Shown: piece by piece, positions 1 through 10,800 of the stretch | Numbering within the stretch: position 1 is the stretch's first letter | Layout: the number at the start of each line of letters is the position of its first letter | DNA from: Clostridia bacterium | Lineage (GTDB): Bacteria; Bacillota; Clostridia; Oscillospirales; Acutalibacteraceae | Length of the DNA: 47,781 bases | Assembly (NCBI GenBank): GCA_017549285.1 | Contig: JAFYVE010000040.1 | Span: 1 to 47,781 of the forward strand | Direction: 5' to 3' | The notes under the pieces: model-generated | The model's input: only the letters and a program-made list of their open reading frames with translations | Told to the model about the DNA's origin: nothing | Database searches by the model: none | Program-made: the position numbers and the translations under genes

Positions 1-136
1 GACATTTTTGCCAAAGGCAAAAACATCATTTTGTGAAACAAAACATCATTATTCGCTTTAAGCGAATACATCATTTTTTGCCAGCGGCAAAAAACATCAT
101 TCAATAATTTATCGAGCAAAGCTCGATAAATTATTG
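1..136. repeat. Array of five 3-nt-loop hairpins joined by CATCATT
   Basis: Five perfect palindromes follow one another: 5-23 (stem TTTTTGCC, loop AAA), 29-43 (TTTTGT, loop GAA), 50-68 (TATTCGCT, loop TTA), 74-94 (TTTTTTGCC, loop AGC) and 102-136 (16-bp stem, loop AAA). Between consecutive palindromes the same heptamer CATCATT recurs at 24, 44, 69 and 95, its terminal T bases often forming the start of the next stem. Stem sequences differ while pairing is kept and every loop is three bases, so structure rather than sequence is repeated. The array is cut by the left edge of the window. No open reading frame is supported inside it. Confidence 0.9.
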
Positions 137-143
137 TTTATTA

Positions 144-172
144 TTGATTTAATCCATAATTTATGTTAATAT
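144..172 (+). promoter_or_regulatory. Sigma-A-type promoter for the beta-galactosidase gene
   Basis: TTGATT at 144-149 and TAATAT at 167-172 are separated by 17 bases. It lies directly after the long last hairpin of the upstream array and about 30 bases before the gene. Confidence 0.6.
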
Positions 173-203
173 CATTTTATCAAAAAACAAAGCAGGTGTT
201 AAA

Positions 204-3203
204 ATGAAAATACCATCATATCACAAAAGTTTAGATGTTCTGCATTTCGGCACACTGAAACCCAGAGCGTATTTTATTCCTTACGAATGCCTCGATGATG
301 CGCTGTCAGGCGACCGTGAGAAAAGTGCATACTTCACCTCTCTCTGCGGTGACTGGAGTTATAAATTCTATAACAGCTTTGAAGATATTGACTGTGAATT
401 CTGGGCAGACGGTTTTGATTATGCATCACTCCCCGAAGTACCCGTTCCCGGCAACGTTCAGTTATATAAAGATGTTCCTCACGACAAACCTCTTTACTCA
501 AACCTCTATTATCCATTCCCCACAGACCCTCCTCATGTTCCCGATGAGAACCCCTGTTCTGTATTCATCAAGGAATTTTTCGTCAACGACGAAATGGAAG
601 ACAGAGACAACATTCTCACTTTTGAGGGTGTTGCATCCTGCTTCTATCTGTGGATAAACGGTCAGTTTGTGGGCTACAGCCAGATAAGTCACGCAACAAG
701 CGAATTTGACATCACAAAGTTTGTTCACAAGGGCGTAAATAAGATTGCCGTACTTGTTGTAAAATGGTGTGACGGTTCATATCTTGAAGATCAGGATTTC
801 TTCCGTCTTTCAGGTATTTTCAGAGAAGTCTATATCCTTTCAAGAAACAAAATCCGTCTTGAAGATGTTTATGTAAAACAGAGCTTCAATGATGATTTCA
901 CAAGTGCAACTCTTGATATTGATTGTACTCTGAACGGCAAAGCCGACATCAGCTACGGGCTTATCTCTCCTGCAGGTTATGTCATCAACAACGGTGACAG
1001 CTCAAAAAATCACTTTGAAATAAAAATCGACGAGCCTATGATGTGGAATGACGAAAAGCCCCACATCTACACTCTCTTCCTTACAGTTGAGGATGAAATC
1101 ATCCCTCTCCCCATTGCTCTTTGCAAGAAGGAAATCAAAGACAAGAAGCTCCTTATCAACGGTAAGGCTGCAAAGCTTCGTGGTATCAACCGTCACGATT
1201 CAACAGAAAACGGCTATGTTGTGACTGTTGACGATATGAAGAAGGACCTTCTTATGATGAAGAGAGCTAATGTCAACTGTATCAGAACATCACACTACCC
1301 CAACGACCCCCGTTTTGTTGAACTTGCTCAGGCACTCGGCTTCTATCTTGTAAATGAAGCAGATATCGAAACTCACGGTATGGGCTGGAATACAGACGAG
1401 GACTGGGATTGGTTCCGTTGGTCAATGCTTTCTACAATTGACGAATGGGAAGAAGCTTATGTTGACAGAGCAGAGCACCTTTTTGAGCGTGACAAGAATC
1501 AGGGCTGTGTTGTAATGTGGTCTCTCGGTAACGAAAGTGGTTGCGGCAAAAACCACCGTGCAATGAGAAACTACATCAAGTCCCGTGATAACACCGCTAT
1601 TGTTCACTATGAAAACGCACATCTTGAATTCAAGGCAGTTCCCGAGGGAGAGAACTTTGCTGATATTTCCGATGTGGAAAGCCGTATGTATTCAGGCTAC
1701 AACTACACAGAGGGTTATCTCAACAATCCCGATTATAACAAGCCTTTCTACTGGTGTGAATACGTCTGCTCAATGACAACGGGCGACGTTCACGAATACT
1801 GGAAACTTGTTGATAAATACGAAAACCATACAGGCGGCTGTATCTGGGAATGGAGCGACCACGCTGTAAGAATCGACGACGAAAACGGCAATGCACGTTA
1901 CTATTACGGCGGTGACTTCGGCGAATATCCCCACAACGGTATCTGCTGTATTGACGGTCTTGTTTTCCCCGACAGAACACCCCGTCCCGGTTACTACGAT
2001 ATGAAAAAGGTTTATGAGCCTTTCAGAACCGAATACAAGGACGGCACCCTCACAATCAGAAATGTCCGTTATTTCACTCCCCTTTCAGACCTTTATGCAG
2101 ATTGGAAAGTTGAAAGCAACGGTGTTACAATCGTTTCGGGCAGAATCGAGTCCCTTGATATTGCTCCTCAGGACAAGAAGGAATTCCGTCTTACAGGCAT
2201 TGATGAATTCAACTACACAGGCGACACATTCCTGACCGTTATCATAAGACAGAAAAATGACACTCTCTGGGCAGAATCAGGTTATGAAGTAGGTTTCGGA
2301 CAGTTTGAAATCGAAAGCGCAAAGGCAACAGCCGAAAGAGAAGCAAAACTCCTCGTCTGTGAAGAAGGCGACAGATTCGTAAAAATCACAAACGGTGAAA
2401 AAGAATATACATTTGACAAATCATACGGAAGAATTGTTTCAATTACAATCGGCGGTGCTGAAATTCTCGAAAAGCCGTCAGCATTCAAGCTCTGGAGAGC
2501 ACCCAGCTACAATGTAGGCTCATCTCCCGCATGGTATGCAAACAATCTTCATCACGTTACACAGAAGACATATTCGGCAGAAGTTGAAAAGGCAGAAAAT
2601 GCAATCGTAATAAAGACAAGGATTGCTCTCGGCGGACCTGCAAATCCCCCTGTTATCAAGGCTGATGTTGATTATATCTTCAACAACGACGGCACATTCT
2701 CAGTTGAAATTGACGGTAAAATCAAAAAAGAAGCTCCCGTGCTTCCGAGAATCGGAATGGAGCTTATCCTCAAAGAAGAATTTGAAAATATCAGCTATTT
2801 CGGTCTTGGTGAAATCGAAACTTACGTTGACAGACATAAGGCGGCTAAATTCGGCGAATATGCACTTACAGTTACAGAAAACTATGTGCCTTACATCAGA
2901 CCACAGGAAAATTCTTCACACTTCAGGACAAGACGTGTAACACTCAGTAATGAGTCAGGCAATTCAGTTACTGCAACAGGTTGCGGAATACCTGATTTCT
3001 CATTCAATGCTTCACACTTCTCAGCAGAACAGCTCACAGAAAAGAAACATCATTTTGAGCTTGAGAAAGAGCCTTACACAATACTCAATCTTGACGGCAG
3101 ATTCACAGCCCACAGTGAAAATCCCGAATTCAACAATGACGAAAACAACCGTCTTATTGACGAAAAAGAATTCAGATTCGGATTTATGTTTGAAGTGAAA
3201 TAA
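204..3203 (+). CDS. lacZ: Beta-galactosidase, glycoside hydrolase family 2
   Basis: This 999-residue protein has the length and domain order of LacZ-type GH2 enzymes: sugar-binding domain, immunoglobulin-like domain, TIM barrel and a C-terminal beta-galactosidase small-chain-like domain. The acid/base glutamate is E444 in WSLGNESGCG, and the nucleophile is E519 in PFYWCEYVC. There is no signal peptide, so it should cleave lactose or other terminal beta-galactosides in the cytoplasm. The start follows an AGGTG ribosome site. The gene stands alone, with its own promoter at 144-172 and a hairpin terminator at 3215-3240; no permease or regulator is adjacent. Assignment to GH2 is firm; the natural substrate could be another beta-galactoside. 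Confidence 0.95.
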   Translation: MKIPSYHKSLDVLHFGTLKPRAYFIPYECLDDALSGDREKSAYFTSLCGDWSYKFYNSFEDIDCEFWADGFDYASLPEVPVPGNVQLYKDVPHDKPLYSNLYYPFPTDPPHVPDENPCSVFIKEFFVNDEMEDRDNILTFEGVASCFYLWINGQFVGYSQISHATSEFDITKFVHKGVNKIAVLVVKWCDGSYLEDQDFFRLSGIFREVYILSRNKIRLEDVYVKQSFNDDFTSATLDIDCTLNGKADISYGLISPAGYVINNGDSSKNHFEIKIDEPMMWNDEKPHIYTLFLTVEDEIIPLPIALCKKEIKDKKLLINGKAAKLRGINRHDSTENGYVVTVDDMKKDLLMMKRANVNCIRTSHYPNDPRFVELAQALGFYLVNEADIETHGMGWNTDEDWDWFRWSMLSTIDEWEEAYVDRAEHLFERDKNQGCVVMWSLGNESGCGKNHRAMRNYIKSRDNTAIVHYENAHLEFKAVPEGENFADISDVESRMYSGYNYTEGYLNNPDYNKPFYWCEYVCSMTTGDVHEYWKLVDKYENHTGGCIWEWSDHAVRIDDENGNARYYYGGDFGEYPHNGICCIDGLVFPDRTPRPGYYDMKKVYEPFRTEYKDGTLTIRNVRYFTPLSDLYADWKVESNGVTIVSGRIESLDIAPQDKKEFRLTGIDEFNYTGDTFLTVIIRQKNDTLWAESGYEVGFGQFEIESAKATAEREAKLLVCEEGDRFVKITNGEKEYTFDKSYGRIVSITIGGAEILEKPSAFKLWRAPSYNVGSSPAWYANNLHHVTQKTYSAEVEKAENAIVIKTRIALGGPANPPVIKADVDYIFNNDGTFSVEIDGKIKKEAPVLPRIGMELILKEEFENISYFGLGEIETYVDRHKAAKFGEYALTVTENYVPYIRPQENSSHFRTRRVTLSNESGNSVTATGCGIPDFSFNASHFSAEQLTEKKHHFELEKEPYTILNLDGRFTAHSENPEFNNDENNRLIDEKEFRFGFMFEVK

Positions 3204-3214
3204 AACAAAAAAAT

Positions 3215-3240
3215 ATCCGCTATTCAACCGAATAGCGGAT
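3215..3240. terminator. Bidirectional intrinsic terminator
   Basis: An 11-bp perfect stem (ATCCGCTATTC, loop AACC) has a T-run after it on both strands. It ends the converging beta-galactosidase gene and the leftward polysaccharide operon. Confidence 0.9.
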
Positions 3241-3244
3241 GTTT

Positions 3245-5443
3245 TTATATGATTTCAGAAATGAAAGTTTCAAAGAATATCATAATAACTTTTACAATAT
3301 TTGCAAACTTTGTAAGATCAAGTTCTGAAGTCTTTTCTTCTCCCGATTCGGGTGAAAAATCAACATCATCAAAACTGAGCTCTGCATTATTACCCTTGAA
3401 ACAGAATTCAAGTGAACTTACATTGTTGAGTGTATCATTTTCATAGGATACACCGTAATCAACACCGTAAAGATAAAGAGTTTCAATGTCAATTTCAATT
3501 TCGTGCCATTCACCGTCTGCAGGAATGACAATATTTTCATCCTGAGAAGAATACCATACAACGGTGCCGTTATATAGCTTCAGCTTTTCAAAAACAATTT
3601 CATCAGCTGAGTCGTTACGCACACGGAAAGAAATTTTTCCGTAATTGCCGTAATTCAGTTCTTCACTGAGAAATCTTATAGCCGTAAGACCTTTCTGAAC
3701 GGAAGTCATCGGGCTTATTGAAAAGCTTTCTGCTTCTGCTGAAATTTTCAGTCCATTTTTACCACTGAAAGCAGAATCAGCTTCAATGCTGACATCTGCA
3801 TTTTCTGCAGACCAGGCATCATATTCTCCCGTGTAAATGTCGTCTTTTACAAGAACAATTGTGTCTGTTTCGCAATCTGCCCACTGTTTTTCAAACCAAC
3901 TCTTTGTATTATCAGTCATATTGACTGCAAAGGGGCTGACGGGAAGAGTTTTTTCGCCATTATGTGAAGCGTAAAGATTTGAGTTCTGATTGCCGAGAGC
4001 ATAAGCATAAGTCACACTTACGGGCTCTGCCACTTTACTGCTGAAAACCTCAATTGTGTTTTTGCCTGTTATAACTGCATCAGCCTGAACATAAATATTG
4101 TCTTTACCTGAAACAGCAAAGCCTCTGAGAAGTCCGTCACAGACAAGTCCGTCACCCGTATTGCAGAGTGTGATTGATACTTTTCCGTCTTTTATCTCAT
4201 AACTTTCAACCGTTGCCGTTGTGTAATTGTAATCTGCACCGTAAACAAGAGCTTTTGCACTGAAAGCCATTCTTTCGCCTATCTGCTGCTTGCATTCGGG
4301 ATGAATAGCACCTGCAACGGGAAGATATGTCAGAGGAACATCATAAATTGAAACAACAGCTCTTGAATCAGCTGCTTTTTTCTGCATATCAGTAAAACCG
4401 ATATTCATATCAGAAAGGTCTGTGCTGTTAGGATTATGATACTGATATGCGGCAAGCTGTGTATAAATCACGGGAAGAAGCCCGTCGCAGTCAAAATGTT
4501 CTGAATATGACCTCTGCATAAGGTCAAACATCCACTCATACTGCTCAGGTGACTTGCCTAAAATTACATCAGTTTCACCCTGATACCATATCATACCTGA
4601 GGGTCTGAAATGAGAAAGAGGAGCAATTTTCAGATTAAAATTGCAGGTCATATCATAATAGATACTTCTTTCGGCTTCATTCCAGCTTTCAGCTTCATAA
4701 TATTCTCCGAAATATGTAAGAAGATTTTTTACTTTCTCGTCACCATCAATGGCTTCTCTTGAAATCCACGAAGCAATTGCACTTCCGCCGAGAGGAACAT
4801 TCATAATACCTACGGGCATATCCAGTTCTGCTGTCATTTCTTTTGCAAAGTAATATGCAACAGCACTCACAGAATAAAAAGCTTCATCATTACCTGTCAC
4901 CCAGCAAGCACCTGCTATATCGGTCTGAGGGTCACAGGGAACAAGTTCCGTGCTGCCTTTATATTCATTGACACCGGGGACAAGAAGAACACGGATACTG
5001 TCACCGAGTTTTTCTTTGTTTTCAAACATTTTTGTACCGTTTTTCTCCTGAGAAAGAGGATACTGCATATTACTCTGTCCGCTTGCAAGCCAGAGTTCAC
5101 CGAAAACAACATTTTTGAGTGTTTCAAAAACAAAACCGTTGTTTTTTACAACAATTTCAAATTCTTTGAAACTGCCTGCAGGCGCATCGAATGAAACGGC
5201 AAATGTGCCGTCAGCATTAACTGTCGATTCACCTGATGTAATCAGATTGCTGTTTTCATCATAAAGCTCTGCAGTAACAGTACCGCCCGAAGCCGTGCCT
5301 GATATTACGGTTTCCTTTTCCTGTGCAAACAGCATTCCGTCACCGTAGAATGTATAAAGCTGTGCATCCGTTTTTGCAAAAGCAACGGATGAAACACCAA
5401 AAAGCATCACAACACAAAGGATAGACGATAGAAACGTCTTCAT
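3245..5443 (-). CDS. Secreted sialate O-acetylesterase-like protein with C-terminal hydrophobic tail
   Basis: The 732-residue product begins with a signal peptide (hydrophobic run to about residue 23, ending in AFA). An N-terminal beta domain is followed by the SASA/SGNH-type esterase core, with nucleophile S124 in ASGQSNMQ and the late catalytic histidine in AIHPECKQQ. Residues from about 540 to 710 look like a carbohydrate-binding beta-sandwich. The protein ends in a hydrophobic segment, roughly FANIVKVIMIFFETFISEII, with no arginine/lysine stop and no sortase motif. It lies 30 bp after the UDP-GlcNAc 2-epimerase gene on the same strand, with an AAGGAG site, so it is probably the last gene of the polysaccharide operon. 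It may remove O-acetyl groups from glycans at the cell surface; sialate itself is not proven. Confidence 0.85.
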   Translation of the reverse strand: MKTFLSSILCVVMLFGVSSVAFAKTDAQLYTFYGDGMLFAQEKETVISGTASGGTVTAELYDENSNLITSGESTVNADGTFAVSFDAPAGSFKEFEIVVKNNGFVFETLKNVVFGELWLASGQSNMQYPLSQEKNGTKMFENKEKLGDSIRVLLVPGVNEYKGSTELVPCDPQTDIAGACWVTGNDEAFYSVSAVAYYFAKEMTAELDMPVGIMNVPLGGSAIASWISREAIDGDEKVKNLLTYFGEYYEAESWNEAERSIYYDMTCNFNLKIAPLSHFRPSGMIWYQGETDVILGKSPEQYEWMFDLMQRSYSEHFDCDGLLPVIYTQLAAYQYHNPNSTDLSDMNIGFTDMQKKAADSRAVVSIYDVPLTYLPVAGAIHPECKQQIGERMAFSAKALVYGADYNYTTATVESYEIKDGKVSITLCNTGDGLVCDGLLRGFAVSGKDNIYVQADAVITGKNTIEVFSSKVAEPVSVTYAYALGNQNSNLYASHNGEKTLPVSPFAVNMTDNTKSWFEKQWADCETDTIVLVKDDIYTGEYDAWSAENADVSIEADSAFSGKNGLKISAEAESFSISPMTSVQKGLTAIRFLSEELNYGNYGKISFRVRNDSADEIVFEKLKLYNGTVVWYSSQDENIVIPADGEWHEIEIDIETLYLYGVDYGVSYENDTLNNVSSLEFCFKGNNAELSFDDVDFSPESGEEKTSELDLTKFANIVKVIMIFFETFISEII

Positions 5444-5473
5444 ACCGTGTACATCTCCTTTTTATAAGCTGTT

Positions 5474-6589
5474 TTAAATTTCAATTTCTTCTGTTTTGCC
5501 GAATTCAAGAATATCTGCAATTCTTGAGCTTGCCTTTCCGTCACCGTAAGGGTTGGAAGCCTTGCTCATTTTTTCATATTCTGTCTTGTCTTCAAGAAGT
5601 GTCTTGAATGTATTGTAGATAAATTCTTCATCAGTACCTACAAGCTTGAGTGTACCTGCCTTGATACCTTCAGGACGCTCTGTTGTGTCACGCATAACGA
5701 GAACAGGTTTACCAAGAGAGGGAGCTTCTTCCTGAACGCCGCCGCTGTCTGTAAGAATCAGATATGAACGTGCAAGGAAATTATGAAAATCAAGCACATC
5801 AAGGGGTTCAATGATATGAACTCTGTTGTCATCACCGAAAACTTCCTTTGCGGCTTCACGGACAACAGGATTCATATGAATGGGGTAAATTACCTTTATA
5901 TCGGGAGTTTCGTCAATAATTCTCTTGATTGCTCTGAACATATGACGCATAGGTTCACCGAGATTCTCTCTTCTGTGGGCTGTGAGCATAATAAGCCTTG
6001 AGTCACTTGCCCATTCAAGCTCGGGATGAGTATAATCATCACGTACAGTTGTCTTGAGCGCATCAATTGCGGTGTTACCTGTGATATAGATTGATTCTGC
6101 ATCCTTACCTTCTTTGAGAAGGTTGTCCTTTGACATCTGTGTGGGAGCAAAATTATATTTTGAAATGATACTTACAGCCTGACGGTTGAATTCTTCGGGA
6201 TAGGGAGAATAAATATTGTATGTACGAAGACCTGCTTCAACATGACCGATGGGAATCTGCATATAGAAACACGCAAGTGCTGTTACGAATGTTGTTGAAG
6301 TGTCACCGTGAACAAGAACAACATCGGGCTTCACTTCTTCAAGCACACCCTTTATACCCATCAGGATATTTGTTGTGATATCAAAAAGTGTCTGTCTGTC
6401 CTTCATAATTGAAAGATCATAATCGGGTACAACACCGAATGTGTCAAGAACAGCATCAAGCATCTGTCTGTGCTGACCTGTTACGCATACGACTGTTTTA
6501 AGATTTTCTCTTTTTTTGAGTTCAAGTACAAGAGGACACATTTTGATAGCCTCAGGTCTTGTGCCGAATACAAGCATTACTGTTTTCAT
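5474..6589 (-). CDS. wecB: UDP-N-acetylglucosamine 2-epimerase (non-hydrolysing)
   Basis: A 371-residue cytoplasmic enzyme that interconverts UDP-GlcNAc and UDP-ManNAc. Family signatures include GTRPEAIKMCP at the N-terminus, HVEAGLRTYN in the middle, and the UDP-binding stretch TDSGGVQEEAPSLGKP followed by TTERPEG. The start used is the ATG at 6589, preceded by AAAGGTGG at good spacing; a GTG nine bases upstream lies inside that site. It follows the UDP-ManNAc dehydrogenase gene by 12 bp, so the pair should make UDP-ManNAcA for the polysaccharide exported by the ABC transporter at the operon head. The name mnaA would be equally valid. Confidence 0.96.
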   Translation of the reverse strand: MKTVMLVFGTRPEAIKMCPLVLELKKRENLKTVVCVTGQHRQMLDAVLDTFGVVPDYDLSIMKDRQTLFDITTNILMGIKGVLEEVKPDVVLVHGDTSTTFVTALACFYMQIPIGHVEAGLRTYNIYSPYPEEFNRQAVSIISKYNFAPTQMSKDNLLKEGKDAESIYITGNTAIDALKTTVRDDYTHPELEWASDSRLIMLTAHRRENLGEPMRHMFRAIKRIIDETPDIKVIYPIHMNPVVREAAKEVFGDDNRVHIIEPLDVLDFHNFLARSYLILTDSGGVQEEAPSLGKPVLVMRDTTERPEGIKAGTLKLVGTDEEFIYNTFKTLLEDKTEYEKMSKASNPYGDGKASSRIADILEFGKTEEIEI

Positions 6590-6601
6590 ATAAACCACCT
6601 T

Positions 6602-7822
6602 TTATAATCTGTAGGTTCCTTCAATTGAGCAGATATTTCTTGTATCAAGAATAACCTTACCTTTGAGTTTACCCATATTTTCCTTTATTTCATCATGGCC
6701 GACAAGAAGAACAACAAGGTCAACATCGTTAAGAAATGCTTCAAAGTCGTGATACTGATTTTCAACCATATCTGCTTTTATGAACGGGTCATAAACCTTA
6801 ACGCCGTGAGCAAGATGTCTTTCCATACTCTCAAGCATCTGGAGTGTGGGGCTTTCACGGACATCGTCAACATTTTCCTTGTATGTCAGACCGTAGAAAC
6901 CGACTTTTGAAACTTCCTTTATGCCGTTTTCTTTCATAATGTTATAGATTCTCTCAAGAACGAAATCGGGCATTGAGTCATTTATAAGTCTTGCCTGTTT
7001 GATAAGATTTGAATATGTGGGATAATCACCGACAAGGAACCACGGGTCAACGGAAATACAATGTCCGCCTACACCGGGACCGGGTGAAAGGATATTTACT
7101 CTGGGATGCTTATTCGCAATTCTGATGATTTCATAAACATCCATATCGTCACTTCTGCAGATTTTTACAAGTTCATTTGCAAAAGCGATGTTGATATCTC
7201 TGAATGTGTTTTCAACAACCTTTGTCATTTCTGCAGTTCTTATGTCTGTTACAACAATTTCACCCTGACAGAATGATGCATAAAGTTCTTTAACCTTTTC
7301 ACCGATTGCCTTATCATCAGCACCGATAGTTCTTGAGTTATGAAGAAGTTCATAAACCATATTACCGGGGATGATTCTTTCAGGTGCGTGAACAAGATTG
7401 ATATCTTCACCTATAACGAAACCGTTTTCCGTGATAACAGGACGAACATATCTGTCAATTGTTCCGGGAGAAACTGTTGATTCAATTACAACTGTTGCAC
7501 CCTTGGGGCAAACTGCCATAACCTGCTTTACAGAGGCGATAACGTATGCGGGATCAATTCTCTTTGACTCCTTATCATAGGGAGTAGGCACGGCAACGAT
7601 ATACATATCAGTTGACTGATACTCGGTTGAGAATTTTATTCCGCAGTTAACAGCTTCATTGAAAAGGTCATCAAGACCTGCTTCTTCAAAAGTTGTTTTT
7701 CCTGCATTGAGTGTTGCAACAAGCTCCTTGTTGTAGTCTGTACCAACAACCTCAACACCGTGAGAAGCAAACATAAGCGCTGTGGGGAGACCGATATAAC
7801 CAAGACCTATAATATTAATCAT
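6602..7822 (-). CDS. wecC: UDP-N-acetyl-D-mannosamine dehydrogenase
   Basis: The 406-residue protein belongs to the UDP-glucose/GDP-mannose dehydrogenase family, which oxidises C6 of a UDP-sugar to the uronic acid with two NAD+. It has the N-terminal Rossmann motif GLGYIGLP, the central helical domain, and the catalytic cysteine C255 in GVGGHCISVDP. Placement next to the 2-epimerase gene makes UDP-ManNAc the likely substrate, giving UDP-ManNAcA. The start overlaps the stop of the preceding glycosyltransferase gene by four bases (ATGA), a sign of coupled translation. UDP-glucose or UDP-GlcNAc 6-dehydrogenase activity cannot be excluded from sequence alone. Confidence 0.93.
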   Translation of the reverse strand: MINIIGLGYIGLPTALMFASHGVEVVGTDYNKELVATLNAGKTTFEEAGLDDLFNEAVNCGIKFSTEYQSTDMYIVAVPTPYDKESKRIDPAYVIASVKQVMAVCPKGATVVIESTVSPGTIDRYVRPVITENGFVIGEDINLVHAPERIIPGNMVYELLHNSRTIGADDKAIGEKVKELYASFCQGEIVVTDIRTAEMTKVVENTFRDINIAFANELVKICRSDDMDVYEIIRIANKHPRVNILSPGPGVGGHCISVDPWFLVGDYPTYSNLIKQARLINDSMPDFVLERIYNIMKENGIKEVSKVGFYGLTYKENVDDVRESPTLQMLESMERHLAHGVKVYDPFIKADMVENQYHDFEAFLNDVDLVVLLVGHDEIKENMGKLKGKVILDTRNICSIEGTYRL

Positions 7823-10800
7823 CTTTCATTTCTCCTTGATTCAATTAAAGCAATTTCCTTGCTGATTGTGTATTCCTTTGCCGTTTTGTTTCTGACATAC
7901 CGTGCAGCATTTTCACTCATCTGCATAAAGAGTTCGGGATTCCTTACAAGCCTGAGAATTCCGTCTGCCACAGCCTGAGCATCTTCTGCGGGAGCTAAAA
8001 TACCGCAGTCCTCATTCACAAATTCGGGGATTGCCGCAACGGCATTCGCAACGGGCACAAGACCCGAAGACATAGCTTCATCTCTTGAAACACCCTGAGT
8101 GTCCATTCTTGTTGTTGCGATATAGATGCCGTGCTCCTTATGGAAGCCTGCAATCTGTGACTGTGTGTAGAATCCTCTGTGAAGATGCACATTCGGGAAC
8201 TTTTTGATGTTTGCGGTATCGGTTTCAAATCTTTCACCGTCACCGTAAAGATCAAATGTCATCTGAGAAAACTCTTTTTCGGCACTCAGAATTTCAATTG
8301 CCTTCTGAGTTATGTCATTTGCATATGTCAGAGTGCTGAATGATTTGACGGACATTATATTGAAACGCTGTTCTGCGTCTTTTTTCTCATATGAGAAAAG
8401 TTCTGTATCAATACAGTTATGGATTATTGAACATCTGCCGTCAAGATTCACGCCGTAATCTTCTTCAATCTGCTTTTTGAAGAATTCCGAAACATAAACA
8501 AAGTGAATATTATGTGTTTCCGAATATTCAAAAACTTCTTTCCACAAGTTTTCTCTTGCTTCCGATGCTTTTTTTGCATTCTCAACATCTGCATCGGTTT
8601 TATAATTGAACATTCTTCTGTGCCAGGGCTGAATATCACTTCCGTGGCTCCATACAATGAGGTTTATTTCATCAAGATAGTTTTTGAGAACACTCCACAG
8701 ATACGGATTCAGGAAATGAACACAGACTGTTTTTATTCTGCCTGTTTCAAGAACGGATGTGAGTTTATCTGCACCGCCGTCGGTTACATTCATATTCTCG
8801 AATTCACGGTAACCGTTATCGCCCCACATACTGATACACAGCATATCGGGAACAAGTGACTGCTCTTTATAAAGCAGATTGCGTTTGTGCACAAACATAT
8901 ATCTGTAAAGGTCATCGTATGACGGATAATGATCCGCAACCACTACAGTATCACTTCTTGAAAGGAACGGTGTCACGTTTGCGGAAGAAGCACCGCTGCT
9001 GACTGTTATACCTGAAAATTCTTTTGTACCCGTACCTCTTACTCTGATTGAAAATGCAAAATTCTGTGCTTTTGCGGGAATTTCCGCATTAAGCATTCTG
9101 TTTCCACTTACTGAAACCGAATTCAGACGGTTCATTGATGAATCATAGAATGTGCAGAAGCTTTCGGTTGAAAGATCGCCTGTTCCCGAGAACATCACCG
9201 AAATACTGCCTGTTTCGCTGAAATCGGAAACGGAGAATTTCTTTTTCAGTTCTATATATTCACTCTCATTTTCACCGAGCTTTGAATTTACGGCAAATCT
9301 TGAACCCACAAGAGATATTGTTATGTTCTTCGATTTACAGTAATTCATATCAAGCATTTCTTTTGCTGTGATTGTAATAGTATCATTATCAAGATTCTGA
9401 TACTGAATACTGTCGGCAGCTTTGTTTATGATATCGAGTGAAATGCCTTTATCCGCAACAAAGATATCGTCAACTTTATCGCATTTTTCATCTTTACAGT
9501 TTCTGCAGTAACTGAATTCATCCGTACAAAAGAATTCACCTGTGAGCTCCTCACCGTTTGCAAAAGATTCAAAATCACCGATAAGGTTATATTTCACAAT
9601 ACTTCTTGTGCTGAAAAGCTTATTGCAGCTTCTGTAGGTGCTGTCTGTGTTGTCAATTGTTATGCCGTTTTCACCTGAAGCATAGTAATTGACTTTACCG
9701 AAGCCGTCTGCATTACTGTATCTTACAGAAAGAGCAAGGTCGGTAAGATAATTTTCACCGTAATAGTCATCAGGGGAGAATGCGGCAACAAAGCCTTCGT
9801 TTATATTTATTTCTTCATCGGTAAAGATGAGTTTTTTGTTTTCATATGTCTGTCTTTCAAAAGATTTCTGAATACGGAGTTTATCTTCTTCTGATGAAGC
9901 AGACGAAACAACCGTAATAACGGGAAGTTTCTTCCTCATATCCTTGCCGAAAACACATTGAGCTATAAAACCGAGTCTGTCTTCGCAGAGATGGTCGGAA
10001 AGGACTTTTCTCAGTCCCAGAAGTCTGTATTTACGGTAATTTTCCGTTGTACCGCAGTAACGGTCGATCTGTTTCTGCATTGTGTCTGCGCTGTCAGTTG
10101 CAACAGTAAGGTCACCGAAAATATTTCTTACACCTCTTGAGTAGTTGCCTACCGAAACGGTGTTTGATGCAAGGAGTTCATAAACTCTTCTTGCAAACAT
10201 AGTCTGTGACTGACCTACGGAGTTCATATTTATTCCGTAGTTGTAGCCTTTGTAGGCTATATGGATATCGTCGGGCTTGAGAGTGCCGACAATCATTTTG
10301 TTATATCTCTGGGGAAATGCATGTTCCGGTCTTGCAGAGCCTAAATTTCTGTCATAAATCTCAAGACCTTTTCCCTTTTCAAAAGCATCAGAAAACTCAT
10401 CAAAAACTCTTGAACGGTCTTTGTATCTGTGATAATAAGCTCCCGCAAAGCAGAATTTGTCTTTTCTGTCATGCATCTCAACGGGATTATGAACAAGAGG
10501 CTGTGCCGAGAAGTGGAGAAGATAGACATTATTATGCTGAAGCGTTCTCTTATATCTTTCAATACAATCAAAATCTGTTGTGAAAACATAGTCTGCACAC
10601 GATGCTGCAGACATAAAGACATCTGTGTAAACAGGGTCTTCCTTATTCCAGAAAATAACAGGTATATTCTTTGCATGACAGTATGCAGTCAGGTCATAAA
10701 GCTCCTTACTGCCGTTTGCAATTTTCTTGTACCACGTTTTGTCTTTACCTTCCCACGCTGATTCAAGGAAGAAAAGATCAGGTCTGAATTCATCAAGCTG

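Noticed and set aside
1-136. CRISPR array at the left end
   Set aside because: The only constant unit is 7 bases, the variable parts are palindromes of uneven length (15-35 bases), and no cas gene is present.
3245-3310. Sortase signal at the end of the sialate-esterase-like protein
   Set aside because: There is no LPXTG-like motif and no basic residues after the hydrophobic segment.
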